From contig QCGK01000005.1 in NCBI GenBank assembly GCA_003279945.1, positions 45,514 to 109,513 of the forward strand: a stretch of DNA of 64,000 nucleotides, read 5' to 3'. The DNA comes from Prochlorococcus sp. AG-388-A01 (lineage in GTDB: Bacteria > Cyanobacteriota > Cyanobacteriia > PCC-6307 > Cyanobiaceae). Each line of letters opens with the position of its first letter. Position 1 is the stretch's first letter. A program made the translations under genes and the position numbers. Of the stretch, positions 18,700 to 27,654 are shown piece by piece. Below the pieces are notes generated by a model. It was given only the letters and a program-made list of their open reading frames with translations, made no database searches and had not been told where the DNA came from.

Positions 18700-19590
18700 T
18701 TGGCTTTAATAATTCCTAGCAACTATCACAAGATAAGTGATGTTGAGAAAAATCATATATCTTGGATCGAACCAGAATTGGCAAAAAGACAGGATATACG
18801 TCCTCTTAGGATTGGTATTTTGAATATCATGCCTCTTGGAAAGCAGTATGAATTTAACTTATTACATCCACTTGGTTTATCTCCTCTTCAAATAGAGCCA
18901 GTTTGGATAAAGCTGAAAACTCACTCTTATAAAACATGGGATCTTAATCATCTTAATAATCTATATATAACTTGGGAAGAGGCAAACACTCCGGAACCTC
19001 TAGATGGAATCATTATTACTGGAGCACCTATTGAGCACTTAGCCTTTGAGGATGTTAAGTATTGGGATGAATTTGTGAAAATTGTAAATGAAGCCAGAAA
19101 TTCTTGTGCGAGTACTCTTGGGTTATGTTGGGCTGGCTTTGCTTTAGCTTATTTAGCAGGTGTTGATAAGAAAGTTTTTGATAGGAAATTATTTGGGGTA
19201 TTCCCTTTAAAAAGTCTTGTTCCTGGACATCCCCTAATGGGAACACAAGATGATGAATTTATTTGTCCTCAAAGTAGATTTGCAGGATTATCAGATTTGG
19301 AGATGGAGAAGGCTCAAAAAGAAGGGAAATTGAATTTGTTGGCCTATGGAGAAAACGTCGGATATACAATATTTGAATCTAATGATCAAAAACAACTTAT
19401 GCATTTAGGTCATCCTGAATATACGGTGCATAGAATTATTAGTGAAATTGAAAGAGATAAAGAAAAGGGAGATGTCCCTCCCCCTGAAAATTTTGATTTA
19501 AATAGTTCAAAAACCGCTTGGAGATCTCATAGGAATTTGCTTTTTCAGCAATGGCTTTGGTTTTGTTATCAACAAGTTAGTCTCAATTAA
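18700..19590 (+). CDS. metA: Homoserine O-acyltransferase MetA, predicted acetyl-CoA-specific
   Basis: 296 residues. The catalytic Cys is C143 in LGLCWAGFALA, and the His/Glu of the dyad are H238/E240 in HLGHPEY. The acyl-CoA selecting position (111 in E. coli numbering) is Glu112 here (GAPIEHLAFEDV). In characterised MetA enzymes Glu at this site goes with acetyl-CoA and Gly with succinyl-CoA, so homoserine O-acetyltransferase is predicted. That fits its operon partner metY, whose substrate is O-acetylhomoserine. TTG start, 13 bp after metY. Confidence 0.93.
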   Translation: MALIIPSNYHKISDVEKNHISWIEPELAKRQDIRPLRIGILNIMPLGKQYEFNLLHPLGLSPLQIEPVWIKLKTHSYKTWDLNHLNNLYITWEEANTPEPLDGIIITGAPIEHLAFEDVKYWDEFVKIVNEARNSCASTLGLCWAGFALAYLAGVDKKVFDRKLFGVFPLKSLVPGHPLMGTQDDEFICPQSRFAGLSDLEMEKAQKEGKLNLLAYGENVGYTIFESNDQKQLMHLGHPEYTVHRIISEIERDKEKGDVPPPENFDLNSSKTAWRSHRNLLFQQWLWFCYQQVSLN

Positions 19591-19596
19591 CTTTTT

Positions 19597-21162
19597 TTAA
19601 TGTGCGCTTTCCATACCACCTAGTCTCTCAAATAAATTAAGACTTTCTTTATTTAATCCTACAATTTCAACTTTAGAACCACCATTCTGGAATTTTCTAA
19701 TAATTTGATCGAGAGCAACAACCCCACTTTGATCCCAAATATGAGCTAAGGACATATCAATTACAATATTATTTGGATGTTCATGAATATCAAACCCTTG
19801 TAAAAAATAAATTTTACTTACAAAAAATAATTGTCCTTTTACTTTGTAGGTAATCAAATTATTTTCTTTTGTTCTTAAGACAGTTATAACTTTTGCAACT
19901 TTTCTGCTGAAAAGAATTGCAGCTAATGCAACTCCTGCAATAACGCCAAGTGCAAGATTATGAGGTTTTGTAAGCATAGTAACTGCAAAAGTAATAAGCA
20001 TGACAGCAGTATCACTTTTAGGTATCTTTCTAATATTTTTTAATCCATTTATATCTGCTGTACTTATTGCGATCGTTATCATAATTGCTACCAAAGCAGC
20101 CATTGGTATGGCTCCAATCCAAGACTTCAAGAGTATTATCATAATTAGGAGAGAAATACCTGAAGAGAGGGTTGATAATCTAGATTTGCCACCATTCTCA
20201 TTGTTCATTACAGATTGTCCAACTAAGGCACAACCTGCCATTCCACCAAATAAAGATGCCACAATATTTGCGATTCCCTGTCCTCTTGCTTCTTTATTTT
20301 TATTAGAACTTGTATCAGTTACATCGTCTAAAATATCTTGTGTTAAAAAGGTTTCCATTAAACCTACAAGTGATATTGCAAGTGAGGTAGGCAAAATTAT
20401 TCCTAATGTTTCAAGATTAAAAGGTACTTTCCCATTTTCTAATGATCCAAAAGGTAAAGAAATACTTGGTAATCCATCAGGTAATTTGCCCAAATCGCTA
20501 ACTGTTGGGACATCTAAATTAAAGAATATGCTTATCAGAGTAATTACTACTATCGCAATAAGTTGAGATGGGATTACTTTTGTGATTTTTGGAAGCCCAT
20601 AAATAATTACTAATCCTAGGATTACAAGAGTCCAAACTATCGGAATTTGAGAGTTAACTGGATATTGACCTAGAGTTTGTTCAACTAATCCCTTTGATTC
20701 TTTAATACCTATTCCTAACTGAGGTAGTTGTGCTTGAAATATTAAAAGTGCTAATGCATTTACAAATCCACTTAATACTCCTGTTGGAACAAACCGCATT
20801 TGGTAGGCAAGTCTTAAATATCCCCATAGTATTTGAAAAATCCCTGTTAATATTCCAGCGGCAATGAGATATGGCACTCCTAATCCAGGAGCTTGAGATT
20901 CTCCATAAGCAACAAGTCCAGTCATCAAGAGAGCTGTTGAACCTGTGGCTGAGGTGATCATCCCCCTTCTTCCTCCAACAATCGCAATTGTTATAGATAA
21001 GCAAAATGCACCAAAAAGACCAACTTTAGGATCTACGCCAGCTATACCTGAAAAAGCAATTGCTTCTGGGATCATTGCAAAAGCAACAACTAAGCCAGAG
21101 AGAATATTTGACTTTGGATCATTTAACCAATTTTTAGATAAATAACTTGAGAAATTTGACAT
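19597..21162 (-). CDS. SulP-family anion permease with STAS domain
   Basis: 521 residues: about 10-12 transmembrane helices, then a cytoplasmic STAS domain from about residue 420. Family hallmarks are GLVVAFAMIPEAIAFS, the Gly/Ala-rich GSTALLMTG, and the QSVMNNENGGKSRLSTL loop. The STAS part includes VIDMSLAHIWDQSGVVALDQI. The family moves sulfate or, in marine cyanobacteria (BicA), bicarbonate with Na+. The adjoining convergent methionine genes could suggest sulfate, but carbon uptake is equally possible. Confidence 0.85.
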   Translation of the reverse strand: MSNFSSYLSKNWLNDPKSNILSGLVVAFAMIPEAIAFSGIAGVDPKVGLFGAFCLSITIAIVGGRRGMITSATGSTALLMTGLVAYGESQAPGLGVPYLIAAGILTGIFQILWGYLRLAYQMRFVPTGVLSGFVNALALLIFQAQLPQLGIGIKESKGLVEQTLGQYPVNSQIPIVWTLVILGLVIIYGLPKITKVIPSQLIAIVVITLISIFFNLDVPTVSDLGKLPDGLPSISLPFGSLENGKVPFNLETLGIILPTSLAISLVGLMETFLTQDILDDVTDTSSNKNKEARGQGIANIVASLFGGMAGCALVGQSVMNNENGGKSRLSTLSSGISLLIMIILLKSWIGAIPMAALVAIMITIAISTADINGLKNIRKIPKSDTAVMLITFAVTMLTKPHNLALGVIAGVALAAILFSRKVAKVITVLRTKENNLITYKVKGQLFFVSKIYFLQGFDIHEHPNNIVIDMSLAHIWDQSGVVALDQIIRKFQNGGSKVEIVGLNKESLNLFERLGGMESAH

Positions 21163-21192
21163 TGTAAGTTTCTTTATAATTATGAAGTTACC

Positions 21193-22473
21193 TCATAAAG
21201 GAGGCAAAATACCTTGTGGGTCAAAAATTTTCTTTACAGTTTTTAATTCATTCATTCTATTTCCAAAAGCCAACGTAAGTTCTTCCTCATGAGAATTTAA
21301 ATGATTATGCAATTGGGCCAAGTGAATATTTGGATAAAACTTTTTTAATTTACTCCACGATTTATAAATCCAGCCCAAAGCAACTTGCTTTTCTTGAAGA
21401 TCATTTTTTTCCCATGATGCATATATCCATGGTTTCCATGTACTTTTTCTATGAACAAAAAAGCTTGAGCCATGATTTAACTTTTTAGTTTTACAACCTA
21501 GTTGTTGGGAAGCAATATAACAGGAATTATTAGGCTTATCGTCCATTATTTCATTTAAACATTTTATAAAAATCGGGATATCATTTTTTAAATCTTCTCC
21601 AAGAAGACTAATTACCTCAGAATGGTTATTTGCATTCAGCTCATATAAATCCAATGCCTTTGGGAAGAAATTTATTTTGTTAAAGTTCTCATAAAATTTT
21701 TTTTCTAGTGCAGGAAATTTGTCTAGAAGCATTAAGGATTCTTCTGTTCTTTTATCCTCAAAATTATTTTTGAGTTCAGCAAAAACATATATATAAATTT
21801 GTTGGGCATAAATCCATTGAAGACTAATATTTTCTGGAAATTCCTCTGATAGTTTTATTATTTCTGTAAGTTCATTTAGATTGACAAATCCTTCAATAAC
21901 CTTAATTGGATTAGATTGGATAGTTTTAAGTTCTATTTCGGTAATGATTGAGAAGAAGGGTGCAGCGCCTTTGATTGCTTCCCAAATCAATTGTTTTTCT
22001 GGAGTTATTTGATTTTTTTTTAAAGAGATAAATGTGCCATTACCCGTGAAACCTTTTATTGATTCAATATTATCAATGGCTAATCCGTAGGTTCTACTAA
22101 GTGGGCTTACACCACCAGTTAGTATATAGCCTGCTCCAGGAAGTTTGGAAAGTCCTACAGGAAAACTTCGATTATGTTTTTGTAGATGATTTAATAGATC
22201 TCCCATTATTACTCCACCTCCAATTGTTACTAAATTGCTTTCTCTATTTAGGTGAATATTGCTGTAATTTTTTCTTAGATCTAGAGTTGTAAAACCATTT
22301 TTAGCACAGCTAGAGGTTGTACCTCCACTACATACACAAAGGTGTTCGAAGGTTTCCTTAGAATAATTATCTTCATTAAATAAGGAATCATCAACGTCAT
22401 AAATTAATTCCTTTAACTTTGCGTCCTTTGAATTAATATTTGGAATTTCAAGCAAGTTATTATTTTTTTTCAC
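21193..22473 (-). CDS. FAD-linked oxidoreductase (PCMH/berberine-bridge type)
   Basis: 426 residues. The FAD-binding PCMH domain is recognised by TTLDLRKNYSNIHLNRESN, then VTIGGGVIMGDLLNHLQ, then GLSKLPGAGYILTGGVSPLSRTYGLAIDN. The C-terminus has FGNRMNELKTVKKIFDPQGILPPL, the usual last helix of FAD-linked oxidases. An unusual CVCSGGTTSSC segment precedes the flavin domain. The substrate is unknown. The gene ends 30 bp beyond the sulP start, so the two may be transcribed together. Confidence 0.8.
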   Translation of the reverse strand: MKKNNNLLEIPNINSKDAKLKELIYDVDDSLFNEDNYSKETFEHLCVCSGGTTSSCAKNGFTTLDLRKNYSNIHLNRESNLVTIGGGVIMGDLLNHLQKHNRSFPVGLSKLPGAGYILTGGVSPLSRTYGLAIDNIESIKGFTGNGTFISLKKNQITPEKQLIWEAIKGAAPFFSIITEIELKTIQSNPIKVIEGFVNLNELTEIIKLSEEFPENISLQWIYAQQIYIYVFAELKNNFEDKRTEESLMLLDKFPALEKKFYENFNKINFFPKALDLYELNANNHSEVISLLGEDLKNDIPIFIKCLNEIMDDKPNNSCYIASQQLGCKTKKLNHGSSFFVHRKSTWKPWIYASWEKNDLQEKQVALGWIYKSWSKLKKFYPNIHLAQLHNHLNSHEEELTLAFGNRMNELKTVKKIFDPQGILPPL

Positions 22474-22520
22474 TACTGAATATTGTTATTTACTATTATG
22501 GTATAAGTAATGACTTAAAT

Positions 22521-23675
22521 TTGGATAATTTAGATTCGAAGTTAAATAACCAAGTAGCGATTCTTATCTGTGGACACGGTAGTAGAAATAAACTAGCGAT
22601 TACTGAATTTCAAGGATTAACTAAAATCATTCAAAAAAGATATCCAAATCTACTAGTTGAGTATGGTTTCTTGGAATTTGCCAAACCTTCACTTGTTGAT
22701 GCTTTAGAAAAGTTAAGAGGTTATTCTATAAAAAAAGTAATTGCAATACCCGCAATGCTTTTTGCTGCTGGGCATGTAAAAAATGATATACCTAGCTTGC
22801 TTATGAATTATTCAAGTAAAACGGGTATTGAAATAATCTATGGGAGAGAATTAGGTATTAATAATTTAATGATTAGTGCAGCTTGTGAAAGAGTAAAAGA
22901 TGTATTTAAACAAAATAATACTCTCAAACCTGAAGAATCATTATTAGTTGTTGTTGGAAGAGGCTCTTCTGACCCTGATGCGAATTCCAATGTTTCAAAA
23001 ATTACGAGAATGATAGTAGAGGGTATTGGTTTAGGTTGGGGGGAAACAGTTTTTTCTGGAGTAACTTTTCCCCTTGTTGAACCTGGCCTGAAAAATGTTG
23101 TGAGACTTGGTTATAAAAATGTAATTATTTTCCCTTATTTCCTTTTCTCAGGGGTGCTTGTTACCAGAATAAAAAGGCAAAGTGATTTAGTTGCCATTAA
23201 TAATCCACATATTTCATTTATACATGCAAAATATCTCTCATCACAGTCTTATGTGGTCGACACTTTTGTAGAAAGGATTGAAGAGATTCTTAATAACGAG
23301 GGTAAGAATTCTATGAATTGCTCCACTTGTAAATATAGATCAAATTTATTTGGCTTTGAAAAAGAAGTTGGAATGGCACAAGAAAGTCATCATGACCATG
23401 TAGAGGGTTTGGGTATAAGCTGCGATCTATGTGATCCTGAATGTAATGGTGCTTGTGAAATACAAAATCAAATCCCAATACATAATCAAGAAAAATCAAA
23501 CCTAGAGAAAGGTGATTATCTAGAACACGAACATCTGGAGGCTCATCAACATAGTCATCATCACCATCACCATAACCATAGTATTTATCCAAATTCAAAA
23601 CACCCTTTAGGACCTGTCACGCTTCACTTGCCTAATGAAGATCAAATCTTAAGAAAATCAGTTGAAAATAACTGA
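22521..23675 (+). CDS. cbiX: Sirohydrochlorin cobalto/ferrochelatase, long form (CbiX-L)
   Basis: Inserts Co2+ (or Fe2+) into sirohydrochlorin for B12 or siroheme. Two tandem chelatase half-domains: CGHGSRNKLAITEF with the catalytic His, and VVVGRGSSDPDANSN. The C-terminal tail contains an MxCxxC motif (MNCSTCKYR), a second Cys cluster (CDLCDPECNGAC) and a His tract (about eleven His within 17 residues near the C-terminus). This matches long-form CbiX, where MxCxxC holds an Fe-S cluster. I chose TTG 22521 because the longer TTG at 22440 would overlap the divergent FAD gene. Length is then 384 aa. Confidence 0.88.
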   Translation: MDNLDSKLNNQVAILICGHGSRNKLAITEFQGLTKIIQKRYPNLLVEYGFLEFAKPSLVDALEKLRGYSIKKVIAIPAMLFAAGHVKNDIPSLLMNYSSKTGIEIIYGRELGINNLMISAACERVKDVFKQNNTLKPEESLLVVVGRGSSDPDANSNVSKITRMIVEGIGLGWGETVFSGVTFPLVEPGLKNVVRLGYKNVIIFPYFLFSGVLVTRIKRQSDLVAINNPHISFIHAKYLSSQSYVVDTFVERIEEILNNEGKNSMNCSTCKYRSNLFGFEKEVGMAQESHHDHVEGLGISCDLCDPECNGACEIQNQIPIHNQEKSNLEKGDYLEHEHLEAHQHSHHHHHHNHSIYPNSKHPLGPVTLHLPNEDQILRKSVENN

Positions 23676-23694
23676 ATCATCTGTCTCTTTCTCA

Positions 23695-23716
23695 ACTGAG
23701 TCTTGATAGACTCAGT
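23695..23716 (+). terminator. Hairpin after cbiX, possible terminator
   Basis: Perfect 8-bp stem ACTGAGTC / GACTCAGT with the 6-nt loop TTGATA, 19 bp beyond the cbiX stop. No clean T-run follows (ATGTATAAGTATTCTTTATA), so it is a weak terminator or mRNA 3'-end stabiliser rather than a textbook Rho-independent site. Confidence 0.45.
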
Positions 23717-23764
23717 ATGTATAAGTATTCTTTATATAAAATCTTGAAAGTATATTGAGCTAGA

Positions 23765-23806
23765 TTTTCCACAATTTACAGGTTGTTTTCCACGTCCAAA
23801 TCCACA
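23765..23806 (+). promoter_or_regulatory. Cluster of DnaA-box-like sites
   Basis: Within the 350-bp cbiX-DUF2811 intergenic region there are TTTTCCACA at 23765-23773, TTTTCCACG at 23786-23794 (exactly 21 bp later, two helical turns, same orientation) and a weaker AAATCCACA at 23798-23806. TTTTCCACA is the DnaA-box form used at cyanobacterial origins. Flanking DNA is AT-rich. No dnaN or dnaA is nearby, so this need not be oriC; a DnaA-titration or regulatory site is possible. Confidence 0.4.
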
Positions 23807-24026
23807 TCGGATTAGAAATGCCAGCATTTTTTTAAAAAAACAGGACATCAACATTATTGTTGACTTTTCTTTAAGATCTAATCAATTTCATTATTTAAAA
23901 AGTAAGTTTTTAAGAAATTGGCTTATAACATGAGTCTCATTTGATAATTCAAAAAGTTTGTTAGCTAATTTTTTTTGATTTTTTTTGAGAAAGATATCAT
24001 TATATTGATGTTGAAAATATAAATTT

Positions 24027-24284
24027 ATGGATCAAATTAGCCAATCAAATTTAACTGACAAGAAACTCGTCGAGTGCTCTTCAAACAAAGTCTCTTTAGA
24101 AACAGAGCTTTCGGAAACTCTTTATAACACCATGAAAGATTTTGTAGAAAGTGACCCAACTTGGGATCAATATAAGCTTATAAATTCAGCATTAGCTACT
24201 TTTCTCGTTCAAAACGGATGCACTGATAATTCTGTCTCAGAGATTTATTTAAATCAACTATTTACACCTTCTAAGTCTTTTTAA
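24027..24284 (+). CDS. DUF2811 family small protein
   Basis: 85 residues. The central part VSLETELSETLYNTMKDFVESDPTWDQYKLINSALATFLVQNG, then VSEIYLNQLF, matches the small cyanobacterial DUF2811 family in pattern (acidic helix, DP.WDQ turn, NSALA.FL..NG). The function is unknown. It lies downstream of the DnaA-box-like cluster and a long AT-rich leader, and its end overlaps the convergent GMC gene by 14 bp. Confidence 0.75.
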   Translation: MDQISQSNLTDKKLVECSSNKVSLETELSETLYNTMKDFVESDPTWDQYKLINSALATFLVQNGCTDNSVSEIYLNQLFTPSKSF

Positions 24285-25911
24285 TATTTAAACAGGCTCT
24301 TCTACTCAATGCCATCATTGTAAGTGTGGGGCTTTGCCAAGATGATGTGGGCCAGCATGCACCATCTACTACAAGTACATTCTTACATCTCCATAATCTA
24401 TTAAATTTATCTACTACGCTATCTTCTTCATCTATCCCCATTGGAGCCCCTCCTACTTCATGAATATAATATCCGGGAGGAGGAGGACTATCTGAAAGTG
24501 CTATCAAGTTTTTTCTAAGTACACTACCTAATGGGATATTAATTAGTTCATCTAAATTTTTTATTTCGCCATTTGCAGCATCTATTGATTTTCGTATTGT
24601 CTTTTCCATATGTTTTGCCATATTTAACTCGTTTTTGCTCCATTCGAATTCAATGTAGGGAATAGGTATCCCCCATTCATCTGTTTTTCTTGAGAGAAAC
24701 ACTGAGTTTTTCTCTCTAGGGAGGACTTCCCCATGGGCGATGAGAAAGCCAATGGATGTGTTTGTGTCTTTTTGCAAAAATTTAGGTATCCCTAATCTAT
24801 CAATTGCTCCCCATATTCCATAACCTCTTTTGAAATTCATGTCTCCAATTTTTGGTAAATTTGAACCAAATGGAATAAAGAAGCTGCCTGCTCCAGAAAG
24901 ATCGGGTAGATTATCTAATGGTTTTCCTGAGTTTTTTGTTTTTGGGACTGAAAAAAATCTACAGATAGATATATGGTCCATGAGGTACTTACCTAATTTC
25001 CCAGAATTATCTTTAAAACCTGAGGAATTTGATTTAGATTCTGAGTTCAGTAGTATTCTGAGAGTTGAAATTGTTGATGCGCAAAGAAGGATTAAATCAC
25101 AATTTAATTCTTTTTTGCAACCATTTTCTAGGTTTATGATCGTTAGTTTTGATGCAAGCTCTGTTATCTTGTTAATCTCAAAAGACTCCACTAGGTGATT
25201 TGAGATTATTTGTACATTCCCAGTATCTAAAGCTTTTTTTAAAGTGCTTCCTACACTGGAGGACTTGGGCCAATTTTTATCTTTTACTGATGAATTACGG
25301 TCAAATCCTCTTGATTGGATAAATGGATAGTTTAATTTTGATTTAACTATGCTGCCAAAAACATTTTCGTTTTCTGTAAGAGGGATTTCACTAATATATT
25401 TACCATTTGGGACTTCCTTAATATCATCTTTTCGTCCATAGATTCCGCAGAAACTTTCAATAAAATCATAATGAGGGGATAGTTCATCGTATGAAATAGG
25501 CCAGTTTGGTCCGAATCCGTCTTTTTTAGCTGGATGAAAATCTTCTGAGGAAAGTCTTAATGTTATACCTCCCCACGTTAATGATCTCCCCCCATATTGT
25601 TTACCTTGAGTCCAAAGGAAGGGCTTTTTTTTGGGAAAGTCATAGGGATGCTTCAATTCATTTGAATATAAATCAGGATTATTTTTCCAATAACCAGGAT
25701 GTTGACATTGATTGGCATGTTTTTTTGTTAAAACTCCTGATAACCTTTTAAATGTACTTTTTGGCTCATGATTACTAGCTTCATGCCTTTTAACTTGAGG
25801 CCCTGCTTCTATTACTAAAACTTTTATCCCCTGTTCTGCCAATGTAAGAGCTGCTATTCCTCCTGTGGCTCCAGAACCAACAACAATTGCATCATAAGGA
25901 CTTATATACAA
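24271..25911 (-). CDS. GMC-family FAD oxidoreductase
   Basis: 546 residues. The N-terminal ADP-binding fold is IVVGSGATGGIAALTLAEQG, with VIEAG closing it. QGKQYGGRSLTWGG corresponds to the GMC substrate-loop region. The C-terminal signature has GGAPMGIDEEDSVVDKF, then NVLVVDGACWPTSSWQSPTLTMMAL, with the active-site region typical of gluconate/cellobiose-dehydrogenase-like GMC enzymes. It probably oxidises a sugar or polyol, with the substrate undetermined. The TTG start at 25911 gives MYISPYDAIVVGSG, correctly placing the FAD motif at the N-terminus. Confidence 0.85.
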   Translation of the reverse strand: MYISPYDAIVVGSGATGGIAALTLAEQGIKVLVIEAGPQVKRHEASNHEPKSTFKRLSGVLTKKHANQCQHPGYWKNNPDLYSNELKHPYDFPKKKPFLWTQGKQYGGRSLTWGGITLRLSSEDFHPAKKDGFGPNWPISYDELSPHYDFIESFCGIYGRKDDIKEVPNGKYISEIPLTENENVFGSIVKSKLNYPFIQSRGFDRNSSVKDKNWPKSSSVGSTLKKALDTGNVQIISNHLVESFEINKITELASKLTIINLENGCKKELNCDLILLCASTISTLRILLNSESKSNSSGFKDNSGKLGKYLMDHISICRFFSVPKTKNSGKPLDNLPDLSGAGSFFIPFGSNLPKIGDMNFKRGYGIWGAIDRLGIPKFLQKDTNTSIGFLIAHGEVLPREKNSVFLSRKTDEWGIPIPYIEFEWSKNELNMAKHMEKTIRKSIDAANGEIKNLDELINIPLGSVLRKNLIALSDSPPPPGYYIHEVGGAPMGIDEEDSVVDKFNRLWRCKNVLVVDGACWPTSSWQSPTLTMMALSRRACLNIKKT

Positions 25912-26018
25912 AACCTAGTTCGTGATTTGTTATTTAAATAAATATAGCATTCAATAAATAATTAATTTTTAGATTTCAGCTTAAGAAGTTAGAATTTATT
26001 GAAATACTACTCAAAAAA

Positions 26019-26492
26019 ATGAGATTTATAATTTTAACTGTTTTAATAATTAATTTAATCTTCCCTTCTAGAAGCTTTGCTGCATTGGATTATGGCAAAC
26101 AATCCTTGGTAGGAGCTGATTTTTCTGGATCTGATTTAAAAGGAGCAACTTTCTATTTAACTGATTTACAAGACGCAAATTTATCAGGTTGTGAGCTCCA
26201 GAATGCGACTCTTTATGGAGCAAAATTGAAAGACACTAATTTAAGTAACTCCAATTTAAGAGAAGTAACTCTAGACTCAGCTGTTTTAGATGGAACAGAT
26301 TTATCAAATACTAACTTGGAGGATTCTTTTGCTTATAGTACACAGTTTGAAAATGTAAAAATCCAAGGAGCAGACTTCACAAATGTTTTTTTGCCAAAAG
26401 ATATTGTTAGGAAATTTTGTGAAAGTGCCTCTGGCACTAATCCAATCACGAATAGAGATACCAGAGAAACTTTAGAGTGCGATTACATTTAA
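26019..26492 (+). CDS. Secreted/lumenal pentapeptide-repeat protein
   Basis: 157 residues. A signal peptide (MRFIILTVLIINLIFPSRSFAA) suggests export to the thylakoid lumen or periplasm. Residues about 30-125 are tandem A(D/N)LxX pentads, for example LVGADFSGSDLKGATFY and DANLSGCELQNATL, predicted to form a right-handed quadrilateral beta-helix. A short non-repeat tail has two Cys (KFCESASG and LECDYI) that could form a disulfide. Lumenal pentapeptide proteins are common in cyanobacteria; the role is unknown. Confidence 0.88.
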   Translation: MRFIILTVLIINLIFPSRSFAALDYGKQSLVGADFSGSDLKGATFYLTDLQDANLSGCELQNATLYGAKLKDTNLSNSNLREVTLDSAVLDGTDLSNTNLEDSFAYSTQFENVKIQGADFTNVFLPKDIVRKFCESASGTNPITNRDTRETLECDYI

Positions 26493-26494
26493 AT

Positions 26495-26887
26495 TTATGC
26501 ACATACAAGTTCTTTTTTAATTTTTCTTTGTTTATAAAGTGATCTTCCAATAGGCCAACCTAAAGTAGATAAATGTCTCAATAAAGAACCAGAGTATTTG
26601 AAATAAAGATTGTCTGAATATTTGATGCCAAGTTCTCTTAAAGTAGTTACTAATAAAAATAGATCTTTTTTGTTGCCTTTTTTCATATCCAATAATATTA
26701 ATGTTTCACTTGATAATTTTTTTTCTAGAACCTTATCATTTTCAGCAAAACCAACTTTAAGTGAATTAAATTCATCAGAATAAAGAGTATAAATTATTCC
26801 ATCTTTGAATTTATCTTTAGAAGTATCTACATTAAACCTTGATGATATTAATGTTTTGTATCCCTTTATGATTTTTCTTTTATTCAT
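26495..26887 (-). CDS. Hypothetical protein with a GIY-YIG/T5orf172-like core
   Basis: 130 residues. The segment DGIIYTLYSDEFNSLKVGFAENDKVLEKKL has the spacing of the first two strands and helix of T5orf172-type GIY-YIG domains (G.IY.L....LKVGF). The helix-1 arginine again seems absent. The C-terminal half LLRHLSTLGWPIGRSLYKQRK is basic. A nucleic-acid-binding role is inferred only. It lies 2 bp downstream of the RHH-like gene and is almost certainly co-translated with it. Confidence 0.6.
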   Translation of the reverse strand: MNKRKIIKGYKTLISSRFNVDTSKDKFKDGIIYTLYSDEFNSLKVGFAENDKVLEKKLSSETLILLDMKKGNKKDLFLLVTTLRELGIKYSDNLYFKYSGSLLRHLSTLGWPIGRSLYKQRKIKKELVCA

Positions 26888-26889
26888 AA

Positions 26890-27387
26890 TTATTTGATTT
26901 CATTTTGAGCTATTTCGTATTTCTCCAATAGATTGTTTACTTCTGCTAATGCAATCCTCTTTTGACAGGCCGAGTCATATCTATTTACTGCTATTGAAGG
27001 TATTGAACCTTTGCTTTTTATTTCCCTTATTCCAGTTTCTAAACATTGAAAAGCAACACTCGATAGATCTCTACCTTCTGCTGCTGCCCAAACTTTCAAA
27101 AGATAAGTAAGATTTGATGGTACTGAGATCTGTACTTTGTTTGAATTTGAAGTATTTAATGCAATATCATCGAGACTAATTTCTTTAGAGGAAATAGTTT
27201 CTTTAACCTTTTTCTTCAAAATTTTTACTTGGCTTATAGCGTCCTCTTTATTCTTGATTTTTTGCTCTATTTCAAATAACTCTTCTTCAGAATTAATTAA
27301 AGCTTCTAATGCCCATTTAGCATCATCTTTCGCAATGGCGGTTCTATCAAGCCATTCATCTCTTATTTTTGACCAATTACTAGGCAT
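26890..27387 (-). CDS. Coiled-coil protein with ribbon-helix-helix-like segment
   Basis: 165 residues. Residues about 25-75 are a charged coiled coil (ALEALINSEEELFEIEQK ... KILKKKVKET). Residues about 88-130 read NKVQISVPSNLTYLLKVW, then GRDLSSVAFQCLETGIREIK, the beta-strand/helix/helix spacing of CopG-type ribbon-helix-helix DNA-binding proteins. Its downstream partner has a nuclease-like fold, giving a two-gene arrangement that resembles but does not prove a toxin-antitoxin pair. The start ATG at 27387 has no competitor. Confidence 0.6.
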   Translation of the reverse strand: MPSNWSKIRDEWLDRTAIAKDDAKWALEALINSEEELFEIEQKIKNKEDAISQVKILKKKVKETISSKEISLDDIALNTSNSNKVQISVPSNLTYLLKVWAAAEGRDLSSVAFQCLETGIREIKSKGSIPSIAVNRYDSACQKRIALAEVNNLLEKYEIAQNEIK

Positions 27388-27654
27388 AAGCTTTATAGGA
27401 TAATTCTATAATAATTAAATCTTAATAGATTGTCTATGGATTCTAGATAGATTGTAAAATAATTCAAATTTAGTTTTGTTAGGATCCCTTATCTAAGAAA
27501 TAATGTTTTTTAGCAATTAAAACTTTTGTATCTACCAATATGATTTTATAGGTATATTTTTTTAGTTTTTTGCAAACGATTTATTAGATAATTCAATCTT
27601 TTTCGTTATTTTTATCTTAGTTATCTGTTTACTAAATTAAAAACTTCCGAGCTT
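27388..27654. other. Intergenic AT-rich region
   Basis: About 270 bp between the glyoxalase gene and the RHH-like gene. It should contain the promoter of the RHH/T5orf172-like pair. No clear small ORF, hairpin or repeat was found. Confidence 0.4.

Noticed and set aside
20000..20566. 188-codon plus-strand frame
   Set aside because: Antisense shadow of the SulP permease; hydrophobic residues mirror the permease codons.
23311..23598. 95-codon minus-strand frame in cbiX
   Set aside because: Reverse complement of the His-rich tail (His codons read as Asp/Met-type codons); not a gene.
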